DNA from: Caldilineaceae bacterium | GTDB lineage: Bacteria; Chloroflexota; Anaerolineae; Caldilineales; Caldilineaceae | Length of the DNA stretch: 64,000 nt | Assembly (NCBI GenBank): GCA_022842065.1 | Contig: JALHQH010000007.1 | Coordinates: 310,527-374,526 of the forward strand | Reading direction: 5' to 3' | Part shown: piece by piece, positions 40,601 through 51,300 of the stretch | Layout of the letters: every line of letters begins with the position of its first letter | Position numbering within the stretch: the stretch's first letter is position 1 | Notes under the pieces: model-generated | Told to the model about the DNA's origin: nothing | What the model saw: the letters and a program-made list of their open reading frames with translations, nothing else | Databases searched by the model: none | Made by a program: the position numbers and the translations under genes

Positions 40601-42310
40601 TGGCTCCAACAGATTTTCTTCTGAACCGATCATCATCTCGGTGGCAGTGACCAGTTCTTCGCGAATGCCATCGAGCGGCGGGTTAGTCACCTGGGCGAAG
40701 AGTTGCCGGAAATAGTTGTAGAGCAGTTGTGGCTGGTCCGAGAGCACGGCGTGGGGAGTGTCGTCGCCCATTGCACCGAGCGCTTCCACACTATCGCGCG
40801 CCATCGGGGTGAGCAGGGCACGCAGTGTCTCGAAGGTATAGCCAAAGGTTTTCTGGCGCGCGACCAGGGTGGCCGGATCATCTTCCCCGCAAGGCTCACG
40901 GTCGGGCAGATCATCCAATTCGACCATGTATTTGTCGATCCACTCCTGGTAGGGATGTTCGCCGGCAATCGTCTGCTTTAGTTCCGCGTCGTCGATAATG
41001 CGACCCTGGGCGGTGTCAACTAACAGCATGCGTCCCGGCTCCAAACGGCGCTTATAAAGCACCTTTTCCGCCGGCACATCGAGCACGCCGACTTCCGAGG
41101 CCATGATCACCATCTCATCGGTGGTGACATAGTAGCGAGAGGGACGCAGACCGTTGCGATCCAGAATCGCGCCGACCACGGTACCATCGGTAAAGCCAAT
41201 CGAGGCCGGACCATCCCATGGCTCCATCAGAGTGCTATGGAACTCGTAGAAGGCACGCTTCTCTGGGCTCATGGTCGTGTGCTTGGACCACGGTTCGGGG
41301 ATCATCATCATGATCGCGTGGGGCAAGGAGCGGCCAGAAAGGGTAAGAAATTCGAGGCAGTTGTCAAAGCTCGCCGAATCAGAGCCTTCTGGGTCGATCA
41401 GCGGCAAGAGCTTGGGTAGATCCGCCCCCCAGCGCGCCGAGGAGAAGGTTGACTCGCGCGCGGTCATCCAGTTGACATTGCCGCGCAGCGTGTTGATCTC
41501 GCCGTTGTGGATCAGGTAGCGATAAGGATGTGATCGCTCCCAGTTCGGGAAGGTGTTGGTGCTAAAGCGCGAGTGGACCAGCGCAAGCGCGCTCTCCATG
41601 CTCGGATCTTGCAAGTCATGATAATAGGTGCCAACCTGGGCACAACGCAACATCCCTTTATAAACAATCGTGCGCGCGGAGAGGCTGGCAAAGTAGAAAC
41701 CTTCACCGCCGGGCAGTGAAGTTGCGCTCATGCCGGGGCGAATCGAATTCTCCGCCTGTTTGCGAATGACATAAAGCTTGCGTTCAAAGGCCAGCTCATC
41801 AGCACCGGCCAAGCGGTCGGGGTTACAGCCAATAAAAATCTGGCGCATGAAGGGCTCACCCGCTCTGGCACCGTTGCCCAGGCTCGAATTGTCGACAGGC
41901 ACCGTGCGCCAGCCTAACACGGTCTGCCCTTCGGTGGCGACAATCTCGTTGAGCCGTGCTTCACAGGCGGCACGTTGGGCGGCATCAGCCGGCAAATAAA
42001 GCATCCCAACCCCATAGAGGCCCGGCTGGGGTAACACAATCCCCCCTGCTGCACAAACTTTGCGTAAGAAAGCATCGGGCAGTTGCATTAAAATGCCTGC
42101 GCCATCACCCGTATTTTCCTCGCTGCCACAAGCGCCGCGGTGGTCAAGATTTAGTAGGATCTGCAGCGCGTTGTCAATAATCGCGCGCGACTTGCGCCCC
42201 TTGATGTCAACGACAAAGCCGACGCCACACGCGTCATGCTCGTAGCGGGGATCATACAGTCCCTGTTTTGGTGGATAGCCGGCCATTGGTTGTCTGGCAT
42301 CATCGTTCAT
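37673..42310 (-). CDS. gltB: Glutamate synthase large subunit
   Basis: A 1545-residue ferredoxin/NAD(P)H-type glutamate synthase large chain that makes glutamate from glutamine and 2-oxoglutarate. The N-terminal glutaminase nucleophile is C28 in [10 protein letters not shown] after removal of a propeptide. The FMN domain has [19 protein letters not shown] and [14 protein letters not shown], the 3Fe-4S motif is [15 protein letters not shown], and the C-terminal beta-helix has [28 protein letters not shown] lies 8 nt upstream of the ATG. With gltD it forms the GOGAT enzyme. Confidence 0.98.
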   Translation of the reverse strand: MNDDARQPMAGYPPKQGLYDPRYEHDACGVGFVVDIKGRKSRAIIDNALQILLNLDHRGACGSEENTGDGAGILMQLPDAFLRKVCAAGGIVLPQPGLYGVGMLYLPADAAQRAACEARLNEIVATEGQTVLGWRTVPVDNSSLGNGARAGEPFMRQIFIGCNPDRLAGADELAFERKLYVIRKQAENSIRPGMSATSLPGGEGFYFASLSARTIVYKGMLRCAQVGTYYHDLQDPSMESALALVHSRFSTNTFPNWERSHPYRYLIHNGEINTLRGNVNWMTARESTFSSARWGADLPKLLPLIDPEGSDSASFDNCLEFLTLSGRSLPHAIMMMIPEPWSKHTTMSPEKRAFYEFHSTLMEPWDGPASIGFTDGTVVGAILDRNGLRPSRYYVTTDEMVIMASEVGVLDVPAEKVLYKRRLEPGRMLLVDTAQGRIIDDAELKQTIAGEHPYQEWIDKYMVELDDLPDREPCGEDDPATLVARQKTFGYTFETLRALLTPMARDSVEALGAMGDDTPHAVLSDQPQLLYNYFRQLFAQVTNPPLDGIREELVTATEMMIGSEENLLEPSEHACHQIKLQRPILTNEELAKLCHIEHSNFKAQILPTLFAVNSGAAGLEAALEELYATADAAIQNGVNIMVISDRGVNAQMAPIPALLATSGLHHHLIRNRTRTQVALLVETGEAREVHHFAVLISYGATAINPYLAFETLSHMVADGSLPDLDVHDAHYHYAKAAVKGVLKVISKMGISTLQSYHGAQIFEALGLSQALVDKYFTWTPTRIEGIGLAEVYAEVAARHRRGFPPRVNGTQVLDAGGVYQWRYDGERHLFNPQTIHKLQYACRTGDYKVFQEYTAAVNNQSRELMTLRSLLDFKFAAEPISLDEVESVESIVKRFKSGAMSYGSISKEAHETLAIAMNRIGGRSNTGEGGEDPARYTPDANGDSRNSAIKQVASGRFGVTSNYLVNAQELQIKMAQGAKPGEGGQLPGRKVYPWIAKVRHSTPGVGLISPPPHHDIYSIEDLAELIHDLKNANQYARVNVKLVSEVGVGTIAAGVAKGHADVILISGHDGGTGASPQTSIKHAGLPWELGLAETHQTLVLNDLRSRVVVETDGQLKSGRDLAIAALLGAEEFGFATSPLVALGCIMMRVCHLDTCPVGVATQNPELRKKFTGDPQHVVNFMYFIAQELREYMAKLGFRTVNEMIGRVDILEPRQAVDHWKAKGIDLSKILYMPDVPASVGRYCQIAQNHGLENSLDSTVLLDLAKPALEEGKRVAATVAIRNTNRVVGTMLGSEITRRYGPAGLPEDTIEFHFQGSAGQSFGAFIPQGLTLELEGDANDYVGKGLSGGKIIVYPPAGSTFTPEENVITGNVNLYGATSGEAYIRGIAGERFCVRNSGVNTVVEGVGDHGCEYMTGGTVVVLGRTGRNFAAGMSGGIAYVLDEDDTFASRCNLEMVEMEELCDAQEIATIQTMLQKHLAYTNSAVAKRLLDNWDGAVRDFVKVIPKDYKRMLVAFARVAADGLSGDEAAMAAFESNMTDLSRVGGN

Positions 42311-43004
42311 CCCAAACTCCTAGAAGATAAGATAAAAAATTAAGTCCCGAAAATCCATTTTATTTCTTGGTAAGTCCAAACAGACGCCCTTGTACAGAAC
42401 AGGGGTGTCGCAAGCAGCAATGCGTAATTGGGGAATCAGCTACGTGACAAAAGGGAATGACTGACAAAGCAGGCATCGCAAGCTAGATCGACCAGCAAAA
42501 TTGTCGTGCAAGTTATTCGGTTTGACGCCTGTGTCGTGAACACCTACATGGAGAGGAGGCAATTCAATCGCGCTTCATTGCGCGCGCATCTACTTTTCAC
42601 TGGTTTACGCCAACAACTTCATCAATATAACGCGACAGGGATGCAAAAGGAAATGGTGGCACAACGAGAAAATGTCTGTTATATTGTAAGTTTGTGATTT
42701 CTATCACGATAATTATGACACAAAAGTTTGTTGACCACAAGTGCGAAAAAGGTCTGTAAGTAAATAAAGGAAGAAATAGCAAAAAGCAATAGTGTTGATC
42801 TGTAGCAGTTGGGCAAGGTTTGACGGTAGCGGGCAAATGGAAGTCTCAGGTATTACTGTAGGGGCATACGGTGTGGCGCAACCAATGCGCTGTAGCGCCA
42901 CCAATTTGCTACGCCACACTGCGTGCCCGGCTGCGGAAATTACCGAATAACGTAATCGTCGGTCAGCCGAAAGTCCAGTGGGCTCCCGGCTGACCGACGA
43001 GGAG
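42311..43004. other. Long intergenic region upstream of gltB
   Basis: 694 nt without a credible gene. A 63-codon plus-strand ORF (42506-42697) has no RBS or recognisable motif. The region carries the 70-bp hairpin element at 42859-42928 and, next to the LLM oxidoreductase stop, a 12-bp hairpin (42958-42969 with 42987-42998). No clear gltB promoter was found. Confidence 0.6.
42859..42928. repeat. 70-bp hairpin element (second copy)
   Basis: Starts TAGGGGCATACGGTGTGGCG and ends ACGCCACACTGCGTGCCC. 61 of 70 bases match 14891-14960; most of the palindrome is kept in both copies. The 17-bp outer arms present at the first copy are missing here. Confidence 0.88.
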
Positions 43005-43895
43005 TTAAAGCACTCGGATCGCTGGAATTACTTCGCGGCCAATGGTTTCCAGCGGCGTAATCAGATAATCCATCGGCAGCCCGAAGATCGCATGTTGCAC
43101 GCCGACCGCGGCGAGCTGTTCACATTGTTTGATCAGCTCAGCCGTCGTGCCGCCCATGCCGATCCGCGCCGTGTCGAGCGTGGTGCGTTCAATGGTGTCG
43201 TAGTCGCGGCCGAGGGTGTCACAGTGCGCTTTAAGAATATCAAGTTTCTGTTGCACCGCCGCGGCCCCACCATAGGCAAAGATGTTGCAAGCATCGGCAT
43301 ATTGGGCGACTAAACGCAGGGTCTTCTTTTCACCGCTGCCGCCGATCAGAATCGGTGGGTGGGGCTTGGTCAGCGGCTGCGGGTGGTTGATCGGCTCGGC
43401 CAGTTGATAGTGTTTGCCCTGGAAGGGCGACTGATCATCCTGCCACATCTGGTGGGCGAGTTGCAAGGTCTCTTCCAGCCGTTCAAAGCGTTCGGCCAGC
43501 GGTGGAAAGGGAAAGCCTAGCCCCTTTGACTCGCGTTCATACCAGCCCGCGCCAATGCCCAACACCGCCCGTCCACCAGAGAGTACATCCAGATTAGTCA
43601 CGATCTTGATCAGGTGGCCAGGTTGGCGATAGTGGACACCCGTCACCATCGTGCCCAGGGTGGCTCGTTGCGTGTGGCCGGCCAGAAAAGCCAGCGTGGT
43701 ATAGCCATCCAACATCGGCTGCTGGGCCTCAAAATTGCGTGCCGGCATCTCCATCTGAAAGAAATGATCCATCACCCACAGGCTATCAAAGCCCACCGCG
43801 TCGGCGGTGCGGGCAATTTCGGCCACCTTAGCACCGATTTGCTGCGGGGCGATGCCATCCCAGTTAAAGCGATTGATCTGTAATCCGATTTTCAT
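43005..43895 (-). CDS. LLM-class (F420-dependent) oxidoreductase
   Basis: A luciferase-like monooxygenase-fold protein of 296 residues. The motifs ADAVGFDSLWVMDHF, LGTMVTGVHYRQPGHLIKIV and LSGGRAVLGIGAGWYERESKGLG are those of the F420-dependent LLM group. PHPPILIGGSGEKKTLRLVAQYAD is the cofactor-phosphate region. The enzyme probably uses F420 or FMN to reduce or oxidise a small substrate, which is unknown. RBS GAGGAAG precedes the ATG. Monocistronic, flanked by hairpins. Confidence 0.92.
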   Translation of the reverse strand: MKIGLQINRFNWDGIAPQQIGAKVAEIARTADAVGFDSLWVMDHFFQMEMPARNFEAQQPMLDGYTTLAFLAGHTQRATLGTMVTGVHYRQPGHLIKIVTNLDVLSGGRAVLGIGAGWYERESKGLGFPFPPLAERFERLEETLQLAHQMWQDDQSPFQGKHYQLAEPINHPQPLTKPHPPILIGGSGEKKTLRLVAQYADACNIFAYGGAAAVQQKLDILKAHCDTLGRDYDTIERTTLDTARIGMGGTTAELIKQCEQLAAVGVQHAIFGLPMDYLITPLETIGREVIPAIRVL

Positions 43896-44287
43896 AATTC
43901 TTCCTCGCCTTTACAACTTGCGCCACGTTCTCCATAGTAGGTTCTATTGACGTTTGCTAAAACGTCAATAGAACCTACTATGGTAGCATAGCATGGGCCA
44001 GCTCGCTACGCCAGCCATCTTTGTGCCAGGGGTGTTCCCCGAAAGGACAGCAAGGTGACGGTCACTGGGCGAGGCGCGCCTTCATCAACCAACGCCTGCC
44101 ATCGCGCAGTGACCGTCACCTTGCTGCGAAAATTTAGGACGCACCCTTGTGCCAAACATGGGGATCAAGTCGGGGCATAGCCTTGCGGTCGCCCGCTGGG
44201 CAATACAATAACGCGGTGGTAGATGGCGGAAAGGCAGAAAGACGGAATCAGGTCTACTGAGCGGGGGGAGAGTCGTACAATCGCCGG
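43896..44287. other. Intergenic region with two long hairpins
   Basis: 392 nt with no gene. It has a perfect 24-bp hairpin (43932-43955 with 43960-43983, TAGGTTCTATTGACGTTT arms) and a perfect 20-bp inverted repeat (44048-44067 with 44107-44126, CAGCAAGGTGACGGTCACTG) with an imperfectly palindromic 39-nt centre. Confidence 0.8.
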
Positions 44288-44746
44288 TCAGGCCGCCATA
44301 GGCCGTTCGTAAAGTGCATAAACGTTGTCATGCAATCGCTCTAATTCATAGCGGACGTTGTGGAGTTCAATAACACCGCTGATCACCTGATCATGCACAG
44401 TAACTTTGATCTGGCTCTCTTGTTGGCCGGCAACATGGCCATACCAAACAAAGTTTCCCTTACCTTGCTCTTCTACGCGATCAACCAGGGCAATGTAGGG
44501 CGTATCATCAAACAATGTGAAGCTAAAGCGGCCACTTAACTGTTTGGGATCAAGGGTCACGATCCGCAGGTGTTCCGTGCTGGGGGTTGGTGGCATAGGG
44601 TAATCAGCGGGCAGTGTGGCCGGCGTGAAAAACACCGGTGGCAGAACTGGTGGCATAAACACACACGAATAAAGCGCTTTGCTGATCAATAGAGTGAGAA
44701 TCAGCAACCGAGTGAGCTTCATAACTTTTACAATGCGTTTGTTCAT
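44288..44746 (-). CDS. Small exported protein resembling a metalloprotease propeptide
   Basis: A 152-residue protein with signal peptide (LTRLLILTLLISKALYSC), perhaps a weak lipobox at YSC. The mature part has RFSFTLFDDTPYIALVDRVE, then GNFVWYGHVAGQQESQIKVTV and GVIELHNVRYELERLHDNVYALYE. This order resembles the propeptide of bacterial M12B-like zinc metalloproteases (W-G-x-V ... S ... G-x-I ... Y-x-L). No protease domain follows: the stop comes directly after it and the 44287-43896 sequence holds none. It may be a remnant or a free-standing inhibitor. Family placement is tentative. Confidence 0.6.
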   Translation of the reverse strand: MNKRIVKVMKLTRLLILTLLISKALYSCVFMPPVLPPVFFTPATLPADYPMPPTPSTEHLRIVTLDPKQLSGRFSFTLFDDTPYIALVDRVEEQGKGNFVWYGHVAGQQESQIKVTVHDQVISGVIELHNVRYELERLHDNVYALYERPMAA

Positions 44747-45126
44747 GGCTAATCCATTGTTAATTGCTTGTTTATTTACGTAAAATTAATTTACCATGCT
44801 TCCCCCTGTTAACACATGTCGAAAGTCTGACAACTGAAGACAAGCGCGCTGATCGAATGGTTAGCGGGCGACGGCTCGTGCAAACGCCGTTGATACGCGG
44901 CAGGCGCGGCCGATAGGCCGGCAGCAGTACCCACTGTATGGGGACTTTTTCGAGAAACCGTTGCGACGCTTCGTCAGCGGCGCACGGTGCAGTAGACGAA
45001 AAAGGATGCAGCCAAGCCCACATCGAGATGGTCAGCCAGTTCGACGAGTTTGACCTGCCCCGCGAAGAGAGCGTTACTGTACCAGCGCTTTCTCCCGCTG
45101 GTGCAGCGCTAGGTATGAGATTCGCG

Positions 45127-45185
45127 TGTTCTCGTGTCGCCGGCGCTCGTATCTCCTTGTCCCCTGTCTTTATTCCCTCATCTGC
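45127..45185. repeat. Extragenic GACACGAG-type element upstream of the giant gene
   Basis: CGTGTTCTCGTGTCGCCGGC, then GCTCGTATCTCCTTGTCCCC. Same wording as the elements inside the E2 gene and inside the giant gene, here outside coding sequence. The remaining 44747-45126 sequence shows no credible gene. Confidence 0.65.
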
Positions 45186-45206
45186 CCGCCCCAGTGCAAG
45201 CAGCTT

Positions 45207-45295
45207 CCTCACGATCAGAAGCGATTTTCCTCACGATCAAGCCATAATTCATCACGGTTGTAGACAATCTTCATCACGATTTCATCACGATCTCC
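45207..45295 (+). promoter_or_regulatory. Five helically phased TTC(A/C)TCACGAT direct repeats
   Basis: TCACG cores start at 45209, 45231, 45252, 45274 and 45285. Spacings are 22, 21, 22 and 11 bp, i.e. one or two DNA turns, all in the same orientation. This is the typical geometry of OmpR/PhoB-family response-regulator sites. They lie about 90-180 nt upstream of the giant gene's ATG. Confidence 0.65.
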
Positions 45296-45384
45296 CAGTA
45301 AAGTAAGAGTGTGTTTCAAAATTCTGTGATCGAAAGCTGATCCAGGTTCAACCTCATTACCCATCTTAACGAGGAGATGCAATC

Positions 45385-48300
45385 ATGTGGCAATCTTTCA
45401 AGCGCCCACCACGTTACACCTGGTGGTTTGGCGTGGCACTGCTAGTACTCTGTGCTAGTGCCTTTGTTTTCTACCAAACGCAGGCCGCCCCGTTCACGCC
45501 GGCCGCCAACCCGGTGGCGGCCGCCTGGGCCAGGGCACAGGCCAGCGGGGCCTATGGCTTTACCAGTAACATCACCCAAATAACCATCCCCAGCGCCACG
45601 CTGGGTAATGTAGGGCGCAGCAGCCGCAGCGAAGAATTATATCTGACTGGCCAGGTCGATCTGCGCGCCAATCGGACGGAAATGCAACTTTTAACCGACA
45701 ATGGCAGCCTGTTGCAAGCGCAAAGCGGCACCGCGATCAAGATCGAAAATGGCAAAAGTTATGTGCGCCACGGTGCCACCGGTGACTGGCAAGCGAGCGA
45801 TGCAGTCGCCACGGACGGCTTTGCGCCCCAAGGCGACTTTATGAGCTTTCTGGCCGCCGTGCGCGACGTTCAGCAGCAGGGCACCGAGACGCGCGGCCCT
45901 GCCGACCAACGCATCACCTTCAGTCGCTACACCTTTGCCATCGACGGCCAGCGCCTGGCGCTGGCGATCCACACGCAGACCGAAGCAGCCATGCATGCCA
46001 GCGGTGAGTTGCCACCGACCATGCAGCTAGAGCCATCGCCGGTCCTGCGCGATCTGCGCGGCACGGGTGAGCTGTGGGTCGGCGCGGATGGGCTGCCCCT
46101 GCGCCAGATCCTCAACCTGCAATTCCCCGAACAGCGGGATGAGCGCGCCGAGGTGCAGATGGTGGTCGACTTCGCTCATTTTGGCACACCGCAACCAACA
46201 CTCTATGATCTGGCACGCGGCGGCGACCTCGCCGGCATTGGCGCGCGCCTGGCCGCCACCATGCCCAGTGGACAGCCCTTCCTGGCAACCTTACCACTGT
46301 TGGCCCTGGCCGCGCTAGTCGTCTACTACCGGCGCCGACGGCTCTTGGAACGCGCGCTGGCGACCGCCGTGATTGTGAGCATGGTCGTCGGTCCACTCTT
46401 GACCACCGGCACGCAAGTGAAATTTTTTGATACGCAAAGCGCCAAAGCCGCCGCGCAAACGGAGCAACAGGCACGCGCCGGCGAGGATCAGGAAATCCGT
46501 GAGATCCTGGGCAAGGTTGAATTTGACCCGCAGCGTAATCCGCTAGAGGCAATAGGCGAGGGACAGGAGAGAGGAGAGACGAGATACGAGACACGAAACA
46601 CGAGCCTAGCGACTGCTGGGCGTGATGTGGAATCAAGCCTCCTGTCTCCTGTCACTAGTCTCGATGCGGCCACCCTGGCCCAGAGTACAACGTCGGTTGG
46701 ATTGCCACAAGGTGCCTTTAACTGGTGGCCCGGTAACGGCAATGCCAACGATCTGCTGGGCGAGGGCAAGGGTACGCTGAGCGGCAGTGTGACCTTTGCC
46801 CAAGGGCAGGTCGGGCAAGCCTTTCGCTTCGACGGCAGCAATGGCTATGTCGCCCTGCCCGACAATATCTTTCCCTTCCCAACGACCGCCATCAACAGCG
46901 TAACGCCCTTTAGTTTTGAACTCTGGTTCAAAACCGCAGCCAGCGGCGTGATCCTGGGCCAGCAAGAGGGGACCGTCGCCCCCTATGTGGCAACGCCAGT
47001 GGGCCATGTGCCGGCCATCTATGTGGGGACCGACGGCCGCTTGCGTGTGCAGATGTTCTGGAAAGGCACCATCGCCCCCATTACCAGTGCCGGTGCGGTC
47101 AACAATAATGCCTTTCATCATCTGGCCGTGATCTATAATGGCACAACGCAGACGGTCTATCTGGATGGCGTCAGCATGGGCAGCAGTGCGCATAACCAAA
47201 CGCCCTATAATACGCTCTATAAATATCAGTTGGGCACCGGCTTTACCACCAATTGGCCAGGCGCGACCGCCGGCTGGTCTAACTTCAACGGGCTGATCGA
47301 TGAGCCGACCCTCTACCTGCGTGCGCTGACTGTGGCGGAGGTGCAAAGCATCTACACCGCGGGTAGCGGCGGCAAGAGCCTGGGCAAATCTGACCGCGAC
47401 GGCGACGGGCTGACCGACTTGCAAGAACAAAGCCTTGGCACCAGCCCGGTCATGGTCGACACCGACAGTGATGGGGTACGCGATAATGTCGAAGTCGCCG
47501 GCTTTACCTTGGGTGGGCAAAAGTGGTATCCCAACCCCGCCGCCGCCGACAGCAACAAAGATGGGCAAGGCGATGGCATTGAGTGGGGCCTTAACCCAGA
47601 TGGCACACTGCGCACCGCCCCGCTTGACACAGATGGCGATAGCGTGCCTGACCTCTTTGATGAGGACAACGATGGCGATGGCGTGCCCGATCGCCAAGAC
47701 CTCTCGCCCTTTAGCAAAGGCGGCTTCACCTATAACGAGTCAAATCCGTTGCAGATCAAGCTCAACAATCTGACGGCCAACAAGCCGGTCATTGTTGAAT
47801 TTCAACTGCGCCCCCAAGACCCCAAACATCTGCAATTTGCTCACAATGTGCTGGATTGGCCCTTTGATGATAAAGGGCAGATGACCGATATTGACAACAA
47901 AACCTTTGCCGATGTCGCCACGGTCAGTGGGCGTACCCCCAACGCCAACGAAGCGAATGGCGACCTGAAGCTCGTGCCCATGCTCGAATTGCGCATCCCC
48001 ACGAACGGCGCTAATTTGCCATCCCAGGCGGAGTTGACCCCCTACAACATCTCGGTCAACAACCTCACCGCCGATGGCGCCAATAAGACGGTCTATATGC
48101 CGCTCTCGCTGCTCACCAATGAACAGAGTGGCCAGCGTGTCGCCTTTAGTGGGCAGATGCGCTATGCGCCAACCGGCGCTTGGCCCAACTTTCACAGTGT
48201 GCGCTTGGTTTGGGTTGTGCAGGCGCTGGTTGACCAGGCGACCACCCAATGCGACGCCACTGCGACCCCGCCGATCACCACCAACTGTACAGCGGATGGT

Positions 48301-51300
48301 TACCTTCATAATCTCCAGCAGCCAATCCAGAGTTACTACGACAACTTTACGCTGACCGGGTTGACCGTCCGCGAAGATCACGGCGCGACCATGGATCTGA
48401 TCTACGAAGACCCAGCCGTTGACCCCGACAAAAAAGACGATGCCGCGCTCTGGAGTCTGGCCTATGTGCTCGATCACCATTTCGCCATTGCTCGCGATGA
48501 CAACAACGATGGCCAGCGCGATGTGACGGTGGAGACGATTGCCCAACGCTTTGACCGCACCACCAACAGCGGCGTCAGTGAAGCCGACCGCTTTGGCGTG
48601 CCCAATGTGCTGCGCGTGGTGAAAAACAGCTACCCGTTGCTCGACCAGGCGCTGGCGGCCACGGTGATGACCGAAACCAAACAGATCCTGAACAGTGTCT
48701 TCACACCTGCGGTTACGGCTGATGCCGGGGTCAAACCCTTGATCATGTTTGCCCAGGAGAGCAGTTCCCGCCTCTTGACGCTCGATGCCCTCACGGTCGG
48801 TGGCAACTATGTGCTGCAAACCGGCCCCCTCTTGACGCTGGATATGGCCCCCGCCGGGCAACCGGCCCAAGCCGTCTCCGTGGTGGCGGGGTTGAAATGG
48901 GCGGCCTATTGCCCCTCCGCCGCGCCGATCACCTGGGCGCCCTGTGACGCCAACAGCTATTGGCAAGTGCTAGAACAACGCTATGGGACGAATGATTCGG
49001 ACACTATCGTGGCACAGGGCCGCTTACAGTGGAGCCAACTCTTCTATAGCGGCTTTCAAGCCGGTTCCAGCAGTGTGGTGCAGGATGGCGCCAGCATTCC
49101 TGTCCCCGCCGTCAGCCTGCACAACGCCGCCACCACCGCTCAGTTGGTGACGCTGGCAAAGACCAGCAATGCCGCCGTCAGCTTCACTGTATCAAACCTA
49201 CTGTTCAGAACCCTGGGTGTCTCCATTTCTCTTTATACGTCCCTCAGTATTAAAGAGAAGAAGTTTATAGGAAGCTTCTGGTCCTTTGGTTCCGCGCTTT
49301 ACCAAACTATCCAAAGTAAGAAAAGCGCGGACGGTTCTACTAGTTTTGCAAAGAAAAGGGCAGAAATCGCCCAAACGCGATCTGGGTTCTTACGCTATAC
49401 GCTAGCCCCGCTGGCTGTGGGTGGCGCCGTCTTGACGATTGCCGGCAATATCCTTGAATATATCCCCCAAGTGTCAAAGACAGACCGCCAGATTGTGAAT
49501 TTGGTCTCGGCGAGTCTCAACCTTGCCCTCCACGTCGTGCAGCCAAGCCTTGAACTGGGGTTTAGGGTAGTGGGTGGTGGGCAAAGTGCGATTAAGGCAT
49601 TGACTATGCTATCGAGCATCAAAGGCGCGGCGACAAAGTTTGCTGCTGCGGGTCTGGTGCTCACACTGGCGGCGACCTTTGCCTTCTTTATCTACGGTGC
49701 CGTCGCTAGTGGCGCGGGGGCCGGCAGCGTGGAGGTCAACCGGCTCTTTTATAATGCCGTCGCCTCGGTCTATGTGGCGCTTTTACTCTTTACCCTCAGC
49801 ACCAATCCGGTCGGCTTTGTCATTACCGCCGTGCTGGCCGCCATCGATTTGCTCTTGACGATCATTTGCGAAGCGGGGGTGAACGCGCTGCGCAACGTGC
49901 CGGGTGCCAACAGCGGTTGTTTTACGCTCACCGGCACGGCCACCAAATATGTGGCCTATTTCCTCTATAACTATGATCTCATGATCGATGTCGGCAGCCC
50001 CGACCTGATTGTGACCGGCCCGCCCCAGGTGAAACCCGCGGACCCGAACAAAGGGCTGGTGGCCGGCAATCCGCTTTCGGTCAATATGGCGATCACCACC
50101 ACGGTGAAACATAAAGACCCCGACCCGGCCAATGGGCTGTATATCTATCCCTACCTCTGGCTCTACTCGCCGGACAATCTGCGCAGCAGCACGGTGAAGC
50201 TAAGTTTGACGCCGATTACCCAAACGGTCACGGCAGGGTGGAACCAGATGAAGGAGCGCTGGGCCGTACGCGAAGACCACAAATTTCTGCTCACCCCCAT
50301 GTATCGCGGCCAGACGACAGGGCAATACAGCCTGACGCAACCCTTTACACCCACAGCCGGCTTGAATCAATCCATCCCCCTGGCGCTCAATATGGGCTAT
50401 GGCGTGCCGGCCTATGAGTGTATTGGCATTCCCAATATCATTCTGCCCTTCACCCCCCCAGTCTTTCCGATCTGTTACACCCGCGAAGCCAAGGGCAACA
50501 ACGCCAGCACGCTTGACGCCCTGGTCTACGACATCTTCCCCGCCACCCTCGACGGCTTTATGGCCATGGGTACCGCGGCGGATGGCACGCAGCGGCTGGC
50601 GTGGGATACCCGGTTCCCGGCCGTCAAAGATGCCGATGGCGATGGCCTGCTGGCCGGCAGCAGCGGCGGGATCGACCCCAACGACACCACCCCCGACAGC
50701 GATAACGACGGGCTGAGCGATCTGGTCGAGTTGCAGTGGCGCCAACTGGGGCAGCCGGTCTCACCTGTGCTCTGCGACAGTGACAACGACGGCCTGAGCG
50801 ATGCCCAAGAGGTACAACTTGGCACCAACCCCACCAAGCGCGACACCGATGGCGACTTGATTGCGGATAGTGACGAAGTCTGGCACGCCGTGATTAACCC
50901 GACGACTTGCCAACCCACTGCCGTCTGGCGGGGCGGCTGGGATTTGACCATCCCCGGTCCAACACCGGTAACCCTGCGTGTCTCCAGTGACCCGGTCGCC
51001 GCCGACAGCGATGGCGATGGCATCGACGATCTGGCCGAAAAACAACTGGGCACACACAGTGATCCCGCAGTCCGGGTTGACATTCAGGGCGTGACCTACA
51101 ACCCGCTCGTCGCCAATACGCCGCCGATCCAGCTGCTGACCGACGTCAGTCTGCCTGATCGTTTTGTCAAACCGGGGCAATCATTCCTCTACACCACGAC
51201 CATGGTGGCCAATCTGCCGCTGGCCCCCAGCCTCTTGGATGTGACGCCCGCGGCGCAGATCGGGACGGCCCCCTTGCCCAAACTCATTGTGCAAGATGTG

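Noticed and set aside
42506..42697. 63-codon ORF upstream of gltB
   Set aside because: No RBS, no family resemblance, and it lies in non-conserved AT-richer intergenic DNA.
44772..45306. Overlapping ORFs on both strands upstream of the giant gene
   Set aside because: No RBS, no recognisable domain, composition unlike neighbouring proteins, and they run through the repeat and the phased operator sites.
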